Assembly (NCBI GenBank): GCA_016711205.1
Contig: JADJTM010000002.1
Span: 682,001-746,000, forward strand
Reading direction: 5' to 3'
From: Micropruina sp.
GTDB taxonomy: Bacteria; Actinomycetota; Actinomycetes; Propionibacteriales; Propionibacteriaceae
DNA: 64,000 bases
The position numbers and the translations under genes were made by a program. This document shows, piece by piece, positions 53,509-62,729 of this stretch; positions within the stretch are counted from its first letter, which is position 1, and each line of letters starts with the position of its first letter. Under the pieces are notes generated by a model. That model did not search any database and had not been told where the DNA came from. It worked only from the letters and a program-made list of their open reading frames with translations.

Positions 53509-54465
53509 ATGCGTTACACATCGGTGGGTGACAGTGGATTGCGGGTCTCGGCGGTGGGTGTGGGCTGCAACGCCTTCGGTGCTCGCATCGACGCCGACCG
53601 CGTCCAGGCGGTGGTCGATGCGGCGATCGACCACGGCATCACCCTGTTCGACACGGCCGACTCCTACGCCGACGGGGCCAGCGAGGAACTGCTGGGAAGG
53701 GCCCTGGGCGGCCGCCGCGACGACGTGATCGTGGCCACCAAGTTCGGCATGGGCGACCACGACGCGGAGCATTTCGGTGCCCACGGCGGACGCCGCTACG
53801 TGCGCCGCGCCGTCGAGGCCAGCCTGCGCCGGCTGGGCACCGACTACATCGACCTGTACCAGCTGCACCGGCCCGACCCGCTCACGCCGATCGACGAGAC
53901 CCTGCAGGCGATGGGCGAGCTCGTCACCGAGGGCAAGGTGCGCTACCTCGGCTCGTCCAACCTGACCGCCTGGCAGGTGGCCGACGCCGACTGGGTCGCG
54001 CGGACGTCCGGGCTGAACCGTTTCGTCTCGGCGCAGAACGAGTACTCGCTGTACAACCGGGCCGCCGAGGACGAACTGGTGCCCGCGTGCGCCCACTTCG
54101 GCATCGGCATCCTGCCGTACTTTCCGCTCGCCTACGGCCTGCTCACCGGCAAGTACACCCAGGGCGAGGCGGCCCCGACCGGGTCGCGGCTGGAGTCGCA
54201 GGCCAGGCGGCTGCAGAGCGCCGACTGGGCTCGCATCGACGCCCTGCAGGCCTACGCCGACGCGCGCGGGCTGTCGTTGCTCACGGTCGCGATCGGCGGG
54301 CTGGCGGCGCAGCCGGCGGTGGCCAGCGTGATCAGCGGCGTCAGCCGTCCGGAGCAGATCGCGGCCAACGTCGAGGCAGGGGAGTGGCAACCCTCCGAGA
54401 GCGATCTGGCCGCGCTGGACGAGCTGCGGCACACCCCCGCGTTCACCTACGCCACGTACGCCTGA
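53509..54465 (+). CDS. Aldo/keto reductase
   Basis: A 318-residue NADPH-dependent TIM-barrel enzyme: GVGCNAFGARIDADRVQAVVDAA, LFDTADSYADGASEELLGRAL with catalytic Asp and Tyr, DVIVATKFGMG (Lys), DYIDLYQLHRPDP (His) and the VASVISGVSRPEQI site. Substrate unknown. ATG 53509, divergent from otsA across 79 bp; the following gene starts 3 bp after its stop. Confidence 0.9.
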   Translation: MRYTSVGDSGLRVSAVGVGCNAFGARIDADRVQAVVDAAIDHGITLFDTADSYADGASEELLGRALGGRRDDVIVATKFGMGDHDAEHFGAHGGRRYVRRAVEASLRRLGTDYIDLYQLHRPDPLTPIDETLQAMGELVTEGKVRYLGSSNLTAWQVADADWVARTSGLNRFVSAQNEYSLYNRAAEDELVPACAHFGIGILPYFPLAYGLLTGKYTQGEAAPTGSRLESQARRLQSADWARIDALQAYADARGLSLLTVAIGGLAAQPAVASVISGVSRPEQIAANVEAGEWQPSESDLAALDELRHTPAFTYATYA

Positions 54466-54467
54466 GC

Positions 54468-55100
54468 ATGGGGACGGCGTCCGATCCGGCGTTGCTCAGC
54501 CTGCACGGCGTCCGGGTGCTGGGTGGGCCCTCGACCGCTGCGATCGCGGAGCGGTTCGGGCTGCCGGCCGCCGAGGTGGCCGAGCACCTGCTGGACGCGC
54601 AGGCCTACGGCTGGGTGACCCGCTACGACTATTTCGGCGAAACCTGGTCGCTGACCGAGCGCGGCAAGGCCGAGAACGAACGCCAGCTCGCCGCCGAACT
54701 GGACGAGCTGGCGGCGCGTCCGGTGGTGGCCGAGGCGCATCGCCGGTTTCTGGCGCTGAACGGCCCGCACGGGGTCGCGTGCACGAACTGGCAGTTGCGG
54801 CCGCTGCCCGGCGCGCCCCGCGCGGTCAACGATCATTCCGATCCGGTCTGGGACATGCGGGTGCTCGTCGAGCTCGAAGCCCTGGATGAGGTGCTGCACG
54901 AGGTGGTGGTGGCACTGACTGAGGTGCTGACCCGCTTCGCCGGATACGACAACCTGCACCGCTCAGCGCTGGCGCGGGTTCGCCGAGGTGCGCACGAATG
55001 GCTGGACGCACCGGATCGACAGTCCTGCCAACTGGTGTGGATCCAGCTGCACGAGGATCTGCTGGCCAGCCTGCAGATACCGCGCGGCAGCGACGGTTGA
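54468..55100 (+). CDS. Winged-helix-like regulator
   Basis: A 210-residue protein. The N-terminal part (STAAIAERFGLPAAEVAEHLL, YGWVTRYDYFGETWSLTERGK) is a winged helix-turn-helix with wing; the C-terminal half (HSDPVWDMRVLVELEALDEVLHEVV) is alpha-helical and may sense ligand. ATG 54468 lies 3 bp after the aldo/keto reductase stop, so it probably controls or accompanies that enzyme. The family name is not recognised. Confidence 0.65.
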   Translation: MGTASDPALLSLHGVRVLGGPSTAAIAERFGLPAAEVAEHLLDAQAYGWVTRYDYFGETWSLTERGKAENERQLAAELDELAARPVVAEAHRRFLALNGPHGVACTNWQLRPLPGAPRAVNDHSDPVWDMRVLVELEALDEVLHEVVVALTEVLTRFAGYDNLHRSALARVRRGAHEWLDAPDRQSCQLVWIQLHEDLLASLQIPRGSDG

Positions 55101-55420
55101 GATTCCGGCGTCCGCCGGAATGACGGGGCTTTCGTCATCCCGGGGGCGACGGTTGAGGTTCGGGCGTGCGCCGGAATGACGGGGCCGGTGCTTTCGTCAT
55201 CCCGGCGAACGCCGGGATCTGCAGGAGCGTAGGAACCGTCGGTGACGCTGGACAACGCTGGTGTCGGGCGGCATCGACAGCTGAGATTCCGGCCTCCGCC
55301 GGAATGACGGGGGCCGGTGGTTTTCGTCATCGCGGCAGCGACGGTTGAGGTTCGGGCGTCCGCCGGAATGACGGGGCCGGTGCTTTCGTCATCCCGGCGA
55401 ACGCCGGGATCTCCAGCCCG
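55101..55420. repeat. Dispersed ATCCCGGCG-type palindromes
   Basis: Five to six copies of the palindrome in variants such as TTCCGGCGTCCGCCGGAA and ATCCCGGCGAACGCCGGGAT in about 320 bp (near 55103, 55155, 55200, 55284, 55350, 55395), separated by GGGGCCGGTGCTTTCG-like linkers. Spacing is irregular, unlike the tandem arrays. No gene. Confidence 0.85.
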
Positions 55421-56071
55421 TCAGGCGCGGGCCAGCGCGGGTTCGTCGGTGGCCTCGACCAGGTCGGACGACCGGACGAATATTGCCCTTACGCCGAGGC
55501 GCCGCAGTCCGAACCAGGCCAGGTTGAAGCTGGTCATCGCCAGGGTGAGGCCGGCGGCGATCGTCGTGCCCGGGTCGTGCACCAGCAGCGCCCACGACAG
55601 CCACAGGCATTGGTTGACCCAGCCGAGCAGCAGGAACAGCGGTGCCACACCGCCCACCGACGGCGCCCGGATCAGTTCGACGCTCTGACCGAGATTGGTG
55701 AACAGGCCGGGAATCATCGCCACGATGCCGAAGGCGAGCGAGCCCAGGTAGGCATCGACGCCGATGATCGCGGCCGAGGCGACCAGCGACGGCGCCAGCG
55801 TTCTGGGCACCGGCAATCCCTTCGAGCGCACCAGCAGAATCAGCAACGGCAGGGTGACAGCCAGCGCAACCGCATTGGTGACCATTTGCGGGAGCTGGTC
55901 GATGCGCACGCCGTGGGCGAACCAGGCGAGGTTGAGCACCAGCATCGCGCGCCAAGCGACGAGCGAGAGCCCGTCCACGCTCTTGGTGCGAAGTAGCCGC
56001 AGCAGCTGCGGCAACCCCAGCAGCGCACCGACGCAGGTAGCGGACCAGCCGATCAGATCGACCAACGACAC
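55421..56071 (-). CDS. PQ-loop membrane protein
   Basis: A 216-residue protein with about seven transmembrane segments and two PQ-loop motifs: LGLPQLLRLLRTKSVDGLS and, less exact, near TNLGQSVELIRAPSVGGVA. GTG 56071 (MSLVDLIGWSATCVGALLG) is chosen because it lines up with the start of the next gene's paralogue, and AGGAG lies upstream. The family (PQ-loop/SWEET-like) moves sugars or amino acids. Tandem with its paralogue. Confidence 0.8.
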   Translation of the reverse strand: MSLVDLIGWSATCVGALLGLPQLLRLLRTKSVDGLSLVAWRAMLVLNLAWFAHGVRIDQLPQMVTNAVALAVTLPLLILLVRSKGLPVPRTLAPSLVASAAIIGVDAYLGSLAFGIVAMIPGLFTNLGQSVELIRAPSVGGVAPLFLLLGWVNQCLWLSWALLVHDPGTTIAAGLTLAMTSFNLAWFGLRRLGVRAIFVRSSDLVEATDEPALARA

Positions 56072-56167
56072 GGAAAACACGGCTCCTAGCAAAGAGGATC
56101 TTCGAGCAGGCCCGGCAGGGGCCGCAGAAAGCGGCCCGAACGATCAGGGGGCCGTGACCCCATCGTT

Positions 56168-56797
56168 TCACATCCGCGCGTCCGCCACCTCGGCGGCCGG
56201 CGCGAAGAACGCCCGCAGTCCCAGGCGGCGCAGCACGTACCAGACCAGGTTCAGGCCGGCGAGCAGGCTGATCATCAAGGTGGTGATGATCGTGCCGGGA
56301 TCGGCGATCAGAAACCCCCAGCCCATCCACAGCACCTGGTTCACGAACGCCAGCACCATGAACAGCGCCGAGACCCCCAGCACATGCGGTGCCCGGACCA
56401 ACTCCACGCTCTGACCGATGGTGGCGGTGATACCCGGCACCGTTGCCGCGATCCCGAACGCGACCGAGCCCAGAAAGTGGTCGATCGCCATGATGGCTGC
56501 GGCCGCCAGCAGGCAGGGCAGAACGGCTCGCCACAGGCTACGTCCGGTGGCTCGGGCGAGCAGCACCACAATCGGCACCGTCGAGCAGGCTCCGATCGTG
56601 TTCACCACCAACTGCGGGGGCTGGTCGATCCGCAGCCCGTGTACGAACCAGATCAGGTTCATCACCAGAATCGACTGCCAGGCGAACAGCGACAGCCCCT
56701 CGACGTTGCGGGTGCGCACCAGCCGCCACAACTGCGGAAACCCCAGCACGGCCCCGACGAAGGTGGCGGACCAGCCGACCAGCACTGCCAACGTCAC
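56168..56797 (-). CDS. PQ-loop membrane protein
   Basis: A 209-residue paralogue: MTLAVLVGWSATFVGAVLGF is near the start, PQLWRLVRTRNVEGLSLFAW is the PQ-loop, and TIGQSVELVRAPHVLGVSAL the second. Gene order and similarity point to tandem duplication with the preceding entry. Substrate unknown. Confidence 0.8.
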   Translation of the reverse strand: MTLAVLVGWSATFVGAVLGFPQLWRLVRTRNVEGLSLFAWQSILVMNLIWFVHGLRIDQPPQLVVNTIGACSTVPIVVLLARATGRSLWRAVLPCLLAAAAIMAIDHFLGSVAFGIAATVPGITATIGQSVELVRAPHVLGVSALFMVLAFVNQVLWMGWGFLIADPGTIITTLMISLLAGLNLVWYVLRRLGLRAFFAPAAEVADARM

Positions 56798-57005
56798 CGC
56801 GCCACGACTCCTTGCCGTCCAGTCTCAGCCAGCCGTGATCGAGTGGCTGCTGCCATTGAATCAGTCAGCGGGAACCGGCCGATGCGGTGACCGCCACAGC
56901 TCAGGTTCGACCCGCTCCGGCGCTGGGCGCGCAGCGGTCCCCGTCCGGGTCGTGAGATCATCGAGGCCGCCCGCCTGAACGGACTGCGCAGCACAGGAGC
57001 CACCC

Positions 57006-60000
57006 GTGAGCCTCGAACGCTTCGACCCGGCCCGGATCGCCGATCCGGAATACTTCGCCGAGAACCGGCTGGCCCCCCATTCAGACCATCGCTGGTTCGC
57101 TTCGTCCGACGAGGCGGCGTCCGGCATCAGCAGCTTCGAGAAGTCGCTGAGCGGGGTCTGGAAGTTCCACTACGCCAAGAACCAGGCGGCGGTGCTACCC
57201 GGGTTCGAGGCTGTGGATTTCGACTGCTCGGCGTGGGACGACATCGTCGTGCCGGGCCACATTCAGTTGCAGGGCTACGACCGGCCGCAGTACACCAACG
57301 TGCAGTACCCCTGGGACGGGCACGAGACCGTCCGGCCCGGCGAGACGCCGCAGCGGTTCAACCCGGTGGCCAGCTATGTCACCTGGTTCACCCTCGATCA
57401 GCCGCTTGCCGAGGGTGAGCGGCTGGCGGTGTCGTTCCAGGGTGCCGAGAGCGCGGTCGCGGTCTGGCTGAACGGCGTCTACATCGGCTACGGCGCCGAC
57501 TCGTTCACGCCGTCCGAGTTCGACCTCACCGGCGCGCTCGTCGAGGGCGAGAACAAGCTGGCCGCGCAGGTGTTCAAGTGGACCTCCGGCTCGTGGCTCG
57601 AAGACCAGGACTTCTACCGGTTCTCGGGACTGTTCCGCGACGTGATGCTGGTCCGGCGGCCCGCCGTCCATGCCGATGACGTGCAGGTGCGCACCGAGGT
57701 GGCGGGCGACCAGTCCTCCGCCGTGGTGAGCGTGCAGGTCGCGCGCACCGATGCGGGCAGCGTCCGGGCGCGCATCGAGGGGGTCGGCGAACTGGCCGCG
57801 GACGAGGCCGGCACCCTGTCGCTCACCCTGGACGAGCCGCGGCTGTGGAGTGCCGAGGATCCGTACCTGTACGACCTGGTGATCGAGGTGCTGGACGCCG
57901 CCGGCCGGCTGGTCGAGGTGGTGCCGCAGCGCGTCGGCGTGCGCCGGTTCGGCATCGAGAACGGCGTGCTGTCGATCAACGGACGGCGGGTGGTGTTCAA
58001 CGGCGTCAACCGGCATGAGTTCGGGCTGAACGGCCGGGTGATGACCCGGCAGCAGACCGAGCATGACCTTCGGCTGCTGAAGGCCAACAACGTCAACGCC
58101 GTGCGCACCAGCCACTACCCGAACAACTCGTTCTTTTACGACCTGTGCGACCGGTATGGGCTGTACGTGATCGATGAGATGAACCTCGAAACGCACGGGT
58201 ACTGGGACGCCCTGATCCGCGGCGCGATCACCATCGACGAGGTGATTCCCGGCGATCGTCCCGAGTGGAGCGCGGTGCTGCTCGACCGGGCCGCCAACAT
58301 GGTCGAGCGCGACAAGAACCACCCGAGCATCGTGCTGTGGTCGTGCGGCAACGAGTCGTTCGGCGGAACGAACATTCGGGACGTCGCCGACTGGTTCCGG
58401 CAGCGTGACGACACCCGGCCCGTGCACTACGAGGGCGTGCACTGGGATCCGCGCCACCCCGACACCACCGACGTGGTCAGCCAGATGTACACGCCGGCGG
58501 CGCAGGTTGAGCAGTTCCTGGCCACCCACCGCGACAAGCCGTTCGTGCTGTGCGAGTACGCCCACGACATGGGCAACTCGTTCGGCGCCGTCGAGCGGTA
58601 CGTCGCCCTGGCCCACCGCGAGCCGCTGTTCCAGGGCGGGTTCATCTGGGACTTCGCCGATCAGGCGATCGCCCTGGTCGACCGGCACGGCGAGCCCTAT
58701 TTCGGGTACGGCGGCGATTGCGGCGAGGCGCCGCACGACGGCGACTTCAGCGCCAACGGCATGCTGTTCGCCGACCATTCACCCAAGCCCGCGGTGCAGG
58801 AGATGAAGTTCCTCTACCAGGGTGTCGCGATCGAGGTCGGCGAGCGGTCGTTCGAGCTGACCAACCGGATGCTGTTCACCGCCTCGTCCGCGTACGAGTG
58901 CGTGGTGACGCTGGCGCGAGAAGGCGTGGTGCTGCGCGAGGCGAGGGTCGAGACCGACGTGGCGCCGGGGGCGTCCGGGGTGTACGGGATGCCGTTCGAA
59001 CTGCCCGATCGTCCGGGCGAGTACACCGTGGACGTGTCGCTGCGGCTGCGCGCCGCGACCGACTGGGCGGCGTCCGGGCATGAGGTGGCCTTCGGGCAGG
59101 GCGTGTTCGCGATCGAGCGGACGGCGCTCGCGCCGGCGCCCGGTGTGGCGGCGCCCGAACTGATCGACGGCATTCACAACGTCGGGGTGCGCGGACGGGG
59201 CTTCCTGGCCCTGTTCTCGAAGCTGTACGGAGGGCTGGTGTCGTACCGGTACGGGTTCACCCCCGACGGCGGCAACGAACTGCTCACGGCGGTCCCGCAG
59301 CCCAACTTCTGGCACGCACCCACCTCGAACGAGCGGGGTTGGGGCATGCCCGCCGAGGACGGCCAGTGGCTGCTGGCCAGCCGCTACCCGGCGCTGGATC
59401 GCGACGTGCCCGCCCCCGCTTTCGGCCTGGATGGCGATGCGGTCGAGGTGACCTATCGCTACCTGCTGCCGAGTTCACCGCACCGCCGGTGTTCGGTCGC
59501 CTACCGGGTCGACGGGGCGGGACGCATCGAGGTCACCCTGCGCCTGGAGGCGGGCGAGGGGCTGCCCGACCTGCCCGAGTTCGGCATGCTGTTCACCGCG
59601 CCCGCCGATCTGCATCGGCTGACCTGGTACGGCGAGGGCCCGGAGGAGTGCTACGTCGACCGGCGGGCCGGCGCCCGACTGGGGCTCTACTCCGGTGACG
59701 TGGCGACCCAGCTGACGCCGTACGTCCGTCCGCAGGAGGCGGGCAACCACACCGGGGTCAGGTGGGCGAGCGTGACGGACGACCGGGGCCTCGGCCTACG
59801 GTTCGAGTGCGCCGAGGGCATGGAGTTCTCGGCGCTGCCCTGGACGCCGTTCGAGATCGAGAACGCCCGTCACCCCAACGAGCTTCCGCCGATCCACTCC
59901 ACGGTGCTGCGGCCGGCGTTGATGCGCCGCGGGGTGGCCGGCGACGACTCCTGGGGCGCCCGGCCGCTGTCGGACTACCTGCTGCCCAGCGGTGAGCTGG

Positions 60001-60038
60001 TGTTCCGGTTCGCCTTCCGGGGCGTGCTGGGGGTCTAG
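57006..60038 (+). CDS. lacZ: Beta-galactosidase, GH2 (LacZ type)
   Basis: A 1010-residue glycosidase, full LacZ length. The N-terminal sugar-binding domain (RLAPHSDHRWF; WKFHYAKN), GH2 immunoglobulin domain and TIM barrel follow; acid/base Glu 450 is in SCGNES and nucleophile Glu 517 in LCEYAHDMGNSFG. C-terminal beta-sandwich (small-chain domain) NELLTAVPQPNFWHAPTSNE is intact. It releases galactose from beta-galactosides; GalM is at 24 kb. GTG 57006 has AGGAG upstream. No lac repressor or permease adjacent. Confidence 0.95.
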   Translation: MSLERFDPARIADPEYFAENRLAPHSDHRWFASSDEAASGISSFEKSLSGVWKFHYAKNQAAVLPGFEAVDFDCSAWDDIVVPGHIQLQGYDRPQYTNVQYPWDGHETVRPGETPQRFNPVASYVTWFTLDQPLAEGERLAVSFQGAESAVAVWLNGVYIGYGADSFTPSEFDLTGALVEGENKLAAQVFKWTSGSWLEDQDFYRFSGLFRDVMLVRRPAVHADDVQVRTEVAGDQSSAVVSVQVARTDAGSVRARIEGVGELAADEAGTLSLTLDEPRLWSAEDPYLYDLVIEVLDAAGRLVEVVPQRVGVRRFGIENGVLSINGRRVVFNGVNRHEFGLNGRVMTRQQTEHDLRLLKANNVNAVRTSHYPNNSFFYDLCDRYGLYVIDEMNLETHGYWDALIRGAITIDEVIPGDRPEWSAVLLDRAANMVERDKNHPSIVLWSCGNESFGGTNIRDVADWFRQRDDTRPVHYEGVHWDPRHPDTTDVVSQMYTPAAQVEQFLATHRDKPFVLCEYAHDMGNSFGAVERYVALAHREPLFQGGFIWDFADQAIALVDRHGEPYFGYGGDCGEAPHDGDFSANGMLFADHSPKPAVQEMKFLYQGVAIEVGERSFELTNRMLFTASSAYECVVTLAREGVVLREARVETDVAPGASGVYGMPFELPDRPGEYTVDVSLRLRAATDWAASGHEVAFGQGVFAIERTALAPAPGVAAPELIDGIHNVGVRGRGFLALFSKLYGGLVSYRYGFTPDGGNELLTAVPQPNFWHAPTSNERGWGMPAEDGQWLLASRYPALDRDVPAPAFGLDGDAVEVTYRYLLPSSPHRRCSVAYRVDGAGRIEVTLRLEAGEGLPDLPEFGMLFTAPADLHRLTWYGEGPEECYVDRRAGARLGLYSGDVATQLTPYVRPQEAGNHTGVRWASVTDDRGLGLRFECAEGMEFSALPWTPFEIENARHPNELPPIHSTVLRPALMRRGVAGDDSWGARPLSDYLLPSGELVFRFAFRGVLGV

Positions 60039-60071
60039 CAGACGTGGCCGCTCTGGCTCGGCTCACCCGGG

Positions 60072-60506
60072 TCAGCCCTGGTCGCCGTGCGCGCGCAGCC
60101 AGTTCGTCCGGCGACGTTCGGAGGCCCGGGCGAGCCAGGCGTCCTCGACCACTTCGGTCAGTTCGGCCCGGGTGAGCTCACCGATTCGGCACAGGCGAAG
60201 CAGCACCGACGGGTGCCCGTCGAAATGCGGCGTGGTGAAGAAGGGCGTCGCGTCATCTTGCACCAGACCTTGCTTCTCGGCCTCGCCGGCCACCCAGAGC
60301 ACCACCACGTCGTCGTAGCGCTGACGGGTCGCGGCGTCGAAGGCGTCCGGCCGCGGGGTGCGAAAGTACACGAACGACTTGCGGCCGACCTGATACACCG
60401 GCAGCCCGGACGACCCGCGCTCGATCGTGACGAACGGCATGCCGCGCGCCACCGCGTGGAGATCGGACTCTGTTGCCGGACGCTGCTCGCCCCGCCTCGG
60501 TCCCAC
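60072..60506 (-). CDS. MmcQ/YjbR-family protein
   Basis: A 144-residue protein of the MmcQ/YjbR (CyaY-like) type: RPATESDLHAVARGMPFVT, KSFVYFRTPRPDAF and PHFDGHPSVLLRLCRIGELT. Possible DNA or metal binding; role unknown. GTG 60506 sits 3 bp after the VOC stop, so cotranscribed. Confidence 0.8.
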   Translation of the reverse strand: MGPRRGEQRPATESDLHAVARGMPFVTIERGSSGLPVYQVGRKSFVYFRTPRPDAFDAATRQRYDDVVVLWVAGEAEKQGLVQDDATPFFTTPHFDGHPSVLLRLCRIGELTRAELTEVVEDAWLARASERRRTNWLRAHGDQG

Positions 60507-60509
60507 CGA

Positions 60510-60899
60510 TCAGGCCTTGGTCTGCACCAGTTGGATCAGGTTGCCGCAGGTGTCGTCGAAGACGGCCACCCAGGCGGTGCCGATGTCGGTCGGCGGTTGA
60601 GTGAAGACGACCCCCAGTCCCGTCATGCGCGCGTGCTCGGCGTGCAGGTCGTCGACGGCGAACTGGGCCAGCGGAATGCCGTCCTCGACCAGGGCGTCGC
60701 GATACGGCTTGACCGCCGGGTGATCGGACGGTTCGAGCAACAGTTCGGCGCCGTCCGGGGCCTCGGGCGACACCACGGTCAGCCACGAGGCGTCGCCGAG
60801 CGGAATGTCGTGCCGCACCGCGAAGCCGAGCACCTCGGTGTAGAACGTGCGGGCCGCTCGCTGGTCGTCGACGAAGACGCTGGTCAGGTTGATGCGCAT
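60510..60899 (-). CDS. VOC-family protein
   Basis: A 129-residue glyoxalase/bleomycin-resistance-like protein: LTSVFVDDQRAARTFYTEVLGF, HDIPLGDASWLTVVSPE, GLGVVFTQPPTDIG and VAVFDDTCGNLIQLVQ. ATG 60899, overlapping the upstream chimera by 16 bp. Part of a small operon with the HTH part of the chimera and MmcQ. Substrate unknown. Confidence 0.87.
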   Translation of the reverse strand: MRINLTSVFVDDQRAARTFYTEVLGFAVRHDIPLGDASWLTVVSPEAPDGAELLLEPSDHPAVKPYRDALVEDGIPLAQFAVDDLHAEHARMTGLGVVFTQPPTDIGTAWVAVFDDTCGNLIQLVQTKA

Positions 60900-61519
60900 G
60901 GGTGGTCCTTTCCGGCCGGTGGCCAGCGCTCGGCGATCGCGGTGAGCGGCTCGCGGTTGAAATGGTGCAGCTTGGTGCGGCCCCGGCGTTGCGTGGTGAC
61001 CAGGCCGGCCGCCTCGAGCACCGCGAGGTGCTGCGAGATCGCCTGCCGGGTCGAGCCGAGTCCGTGCCGCATGGTCAGCGTGGTGCACAGTTCGAACAGT
61101 GTCTGACCGTCGCGCAGCGCCAACTCGTCCAGAATCAACCGTCTGGTCTGGTCGTCGAGGTAGTGGTCGCGGGCCAGGGTGAAGGTGGCATCGGGCGCGG
61201 CGCCGTAGTACGAGACGTACACCACATGGCGTACTCCCGCTGCTGCGGCGGCGTCGATGAAGGTGCGGTGCTGCTCGACCCGGTCGGCGCTTTCGGAGGC
61301 GGAGACCATGAGCACCGTGCTGATTCCCTGAAGGGCGCGGCGCACCGCCGCTGCATCGTTGAAGGCGGCCTCGACCGCATCGGCACCGGGTAACTCGGGC
61401 GCCCGGGTCAGATCCCGCACGAGCAGTCGCTGCCGTGCTCCTGCCGCGGCCAGCCGACGCGCCACCCGTCCGCCCAGGCGTCCGGTGGAGCCGGTGATGC
61501 CGAGAATTTCGGTTGTCAT
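60884..61519 (-). CDS. Chimeric NmrA-like/HTH gene
   Basis: A 211-residue frame combining a truncated NmrA-type NAD(P)-binding start (MTTEILGITGSTGRLGGRVA; VLMVSASESAD) with an ArsR-like HTH end (RRLILDELALRDGQTLFELC; GSTRQAISQHLAVLEAAGLV). Normal NmrA proteins are about 280 residues and the HTH about 115. The join is around DATFTLARDHYLDDQ. HTH and VOC genes often form a pair, so the HTH likely belonged to the following VOC gene. Deletion fusion or real protein cannot be told. Confidence 0.7.
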   Translation of the reverse strand: MTTEILGITGSTGRLGGRVARRLAAAGARQRLLVRDLTRAPELPGADAVEAAFNDAAAVRRALQGISTVLMVSASESADRVEQHRTFIDAAAAAGVRHVVYVSYYGAAPDATFTLARDHYLDDQTRRLILDELALRDGQTLFELCTTLTMRHGLGSTRQAISQHLAVLEAAGLVTTQRRGRTKLHHFNREPLTAIAERWPPAGKDHPCAST

Positions 61520-61560
61520 GGGGTCCATCCTGCCCGGGGTCGATCGGGCGGATGCAAACC

Positions 61561-61600
61561 GAGGAGGATCGGGCTTCGACATCGAAGCCCGATCCTCCTC
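61561..61600. repeat. Hairpin repeat, copy 1
   Basis: 19-bp arms (GAGGAGGATCGGGCTTCGA and its complement) with two bases between. Followed by CTTTCTTCAGGTCG. A near-identical element at 62626 brackets the AbiEi/DUF559 gene. May act as terminator for both directions. Confidence 0.85.
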
Positions 61601-61665
61601 GCTTTCTTCAGGTCGCACACCGGCACTTTGAACACTTCGGAGTAGCAGGTGCTCACACTGCAGAT

Positions 61666-62598
61666 GTGCACGTTCGACAACAGCTGAGCCCAGGGCTGCG
61701 AGAACTCGCCCGGGTGCAGTGCGGTGTGCTCGGTCGTGGCCAGCTTCTGCAAGGCGGTCTCTCGCGCATGGTCATTCGGCGCATGCTGGCCGGGGAGTTT
61801 CTCGAGGTGCTGACCCCGGGTGTCTATGTGCGAGGGGGCTCCGTATCGTGGCTGGGCCGCGCGTGGGCCGGGCTGTTGCTGGGTGGTCCACCCGCAGTGC
61901 TTGGCCTTGAAGCCGCGGCGCACCTGCACGGGCTGGTGCGAAGAGCGCCCGACGAAGTGGTGGTGTTCACGCCTCGGCGGGTGCTGGACAGGCCCGGCTG
62001 GCGGTTCGTTCGGTCAGAGCGCGCGGGTAGCGGCGAACCGGTGCGCACCCCCGTCGATGCCACGGTGATCGACCTCTGCGCCGACCGCGACGAAGACGGC
62101 GTCGCGGCGCTGCTGGCCGATGCGATCAGCGGTCGGCTCACCAGCGCAGCGCGGCTGCGCGCCGAACTGCAGGCCCGGCGCTGGCTGAAGAATCGGGCGC
62201 TGCTGAACGACATTCTGGGCGACGTGTCCGGCGGTGCCCACTCGGCGCTCGAGCGCCGCTACCTGGTGCACGTCGAACAGGCCCACAAGCTTCCGACAGC
62301 CGTGCGGCAAGTGAAGATGCACGCCAGTCACCGCTCGGATGGGCTGTATCAGGGCTTCGGCGTCATTGTCGAGCTGGACAGCAAGCTTCATCATGGCGGC
62401 GGCGCAGCCTTCGACGACATGCAGCGCGACAACGACCACGCGGCACTGGGACTCACCACCTTGCGGATCGGCTGGTCGCAGGTCAGCGGAACACTGCAAT
62501 GCCAGACGGCTCGGTTCGTCGGTCAGCTCTTGATGGTGCGGGGCTGGGAGGGGCCGGTGGGCACATGCCCACGCTGTCGGTTGGTGCAGGCGATCTGA
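61666..62598 (+). CDS. AbiEi-like/DUF559 protein
   Basis: A 310-residue relative of the 45311 gene: winged-helix-like start (GVLGRGQLLQGGLSRMVIRR; FLEVLTPGVYVRGG), VDATVIDLCADRD middle, and a DUF559-like end (GVIVELDSKLHHGGGAAFDDMQRDN). Start GTG 61666, no good RBS; the hairpin at 61561 lies just upstream. The C-terminus ends with CPRC. Whether it is a true nuclease is unproven. Confidence 0.75.
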   Translation: MHVRQQLSPGLRELARVQCGVLGRGQLLQGGLSRMVIRRMLAGEFLEVLTPGVYVRGGSVSWLGRAWAGLLLGGPPAVLGLEAAAHLHGLVRRAPDEVVVFTPRRVLDRPGWRFVRSERAGSGEPVRTPVDATVIDLCADRDEDGVAALLADAISGRLTSAARLRAELQARRWLKNRALLNDILGDVSGGAHSALERRYLVHVEQAHKLPTAVRQVKMHASHRSDGLYQGFGVIVELDSKLHHGGGAAFDDMQRDNDHAALGLTTLRIGWSQVSGTLQCQTARFVGQLLMVRGWEGPVGTCPRCRLVQAI

Positions 62599-62625
62599 AC
62601 CGGTGAGCACGGCTGGCGAAACTGC

Positions 62626-62661
62626 GGAGGATCGGGCTTCGATATCGAAGCCCGATCCTCC
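62626..62661. repeat. Hairpin repeat, copy 2
   Basis: A perfect 36-bp palindrome (half-site GGAGGATCGGGCTTCGAT) and the trailing CTTTCTGCAGGTCG match copy 1 at 61561. It is 27 bp past the AbiEi/DUF559 stop. Confidence 0.85.
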
Positions 62662-62729
62662 TTGCTTTCTGCAGGTCGGGGCGCCAGGTGAGTCCAGCAT
62701 TGAGATGAATGGCTGTGCAAGGCGAACGT

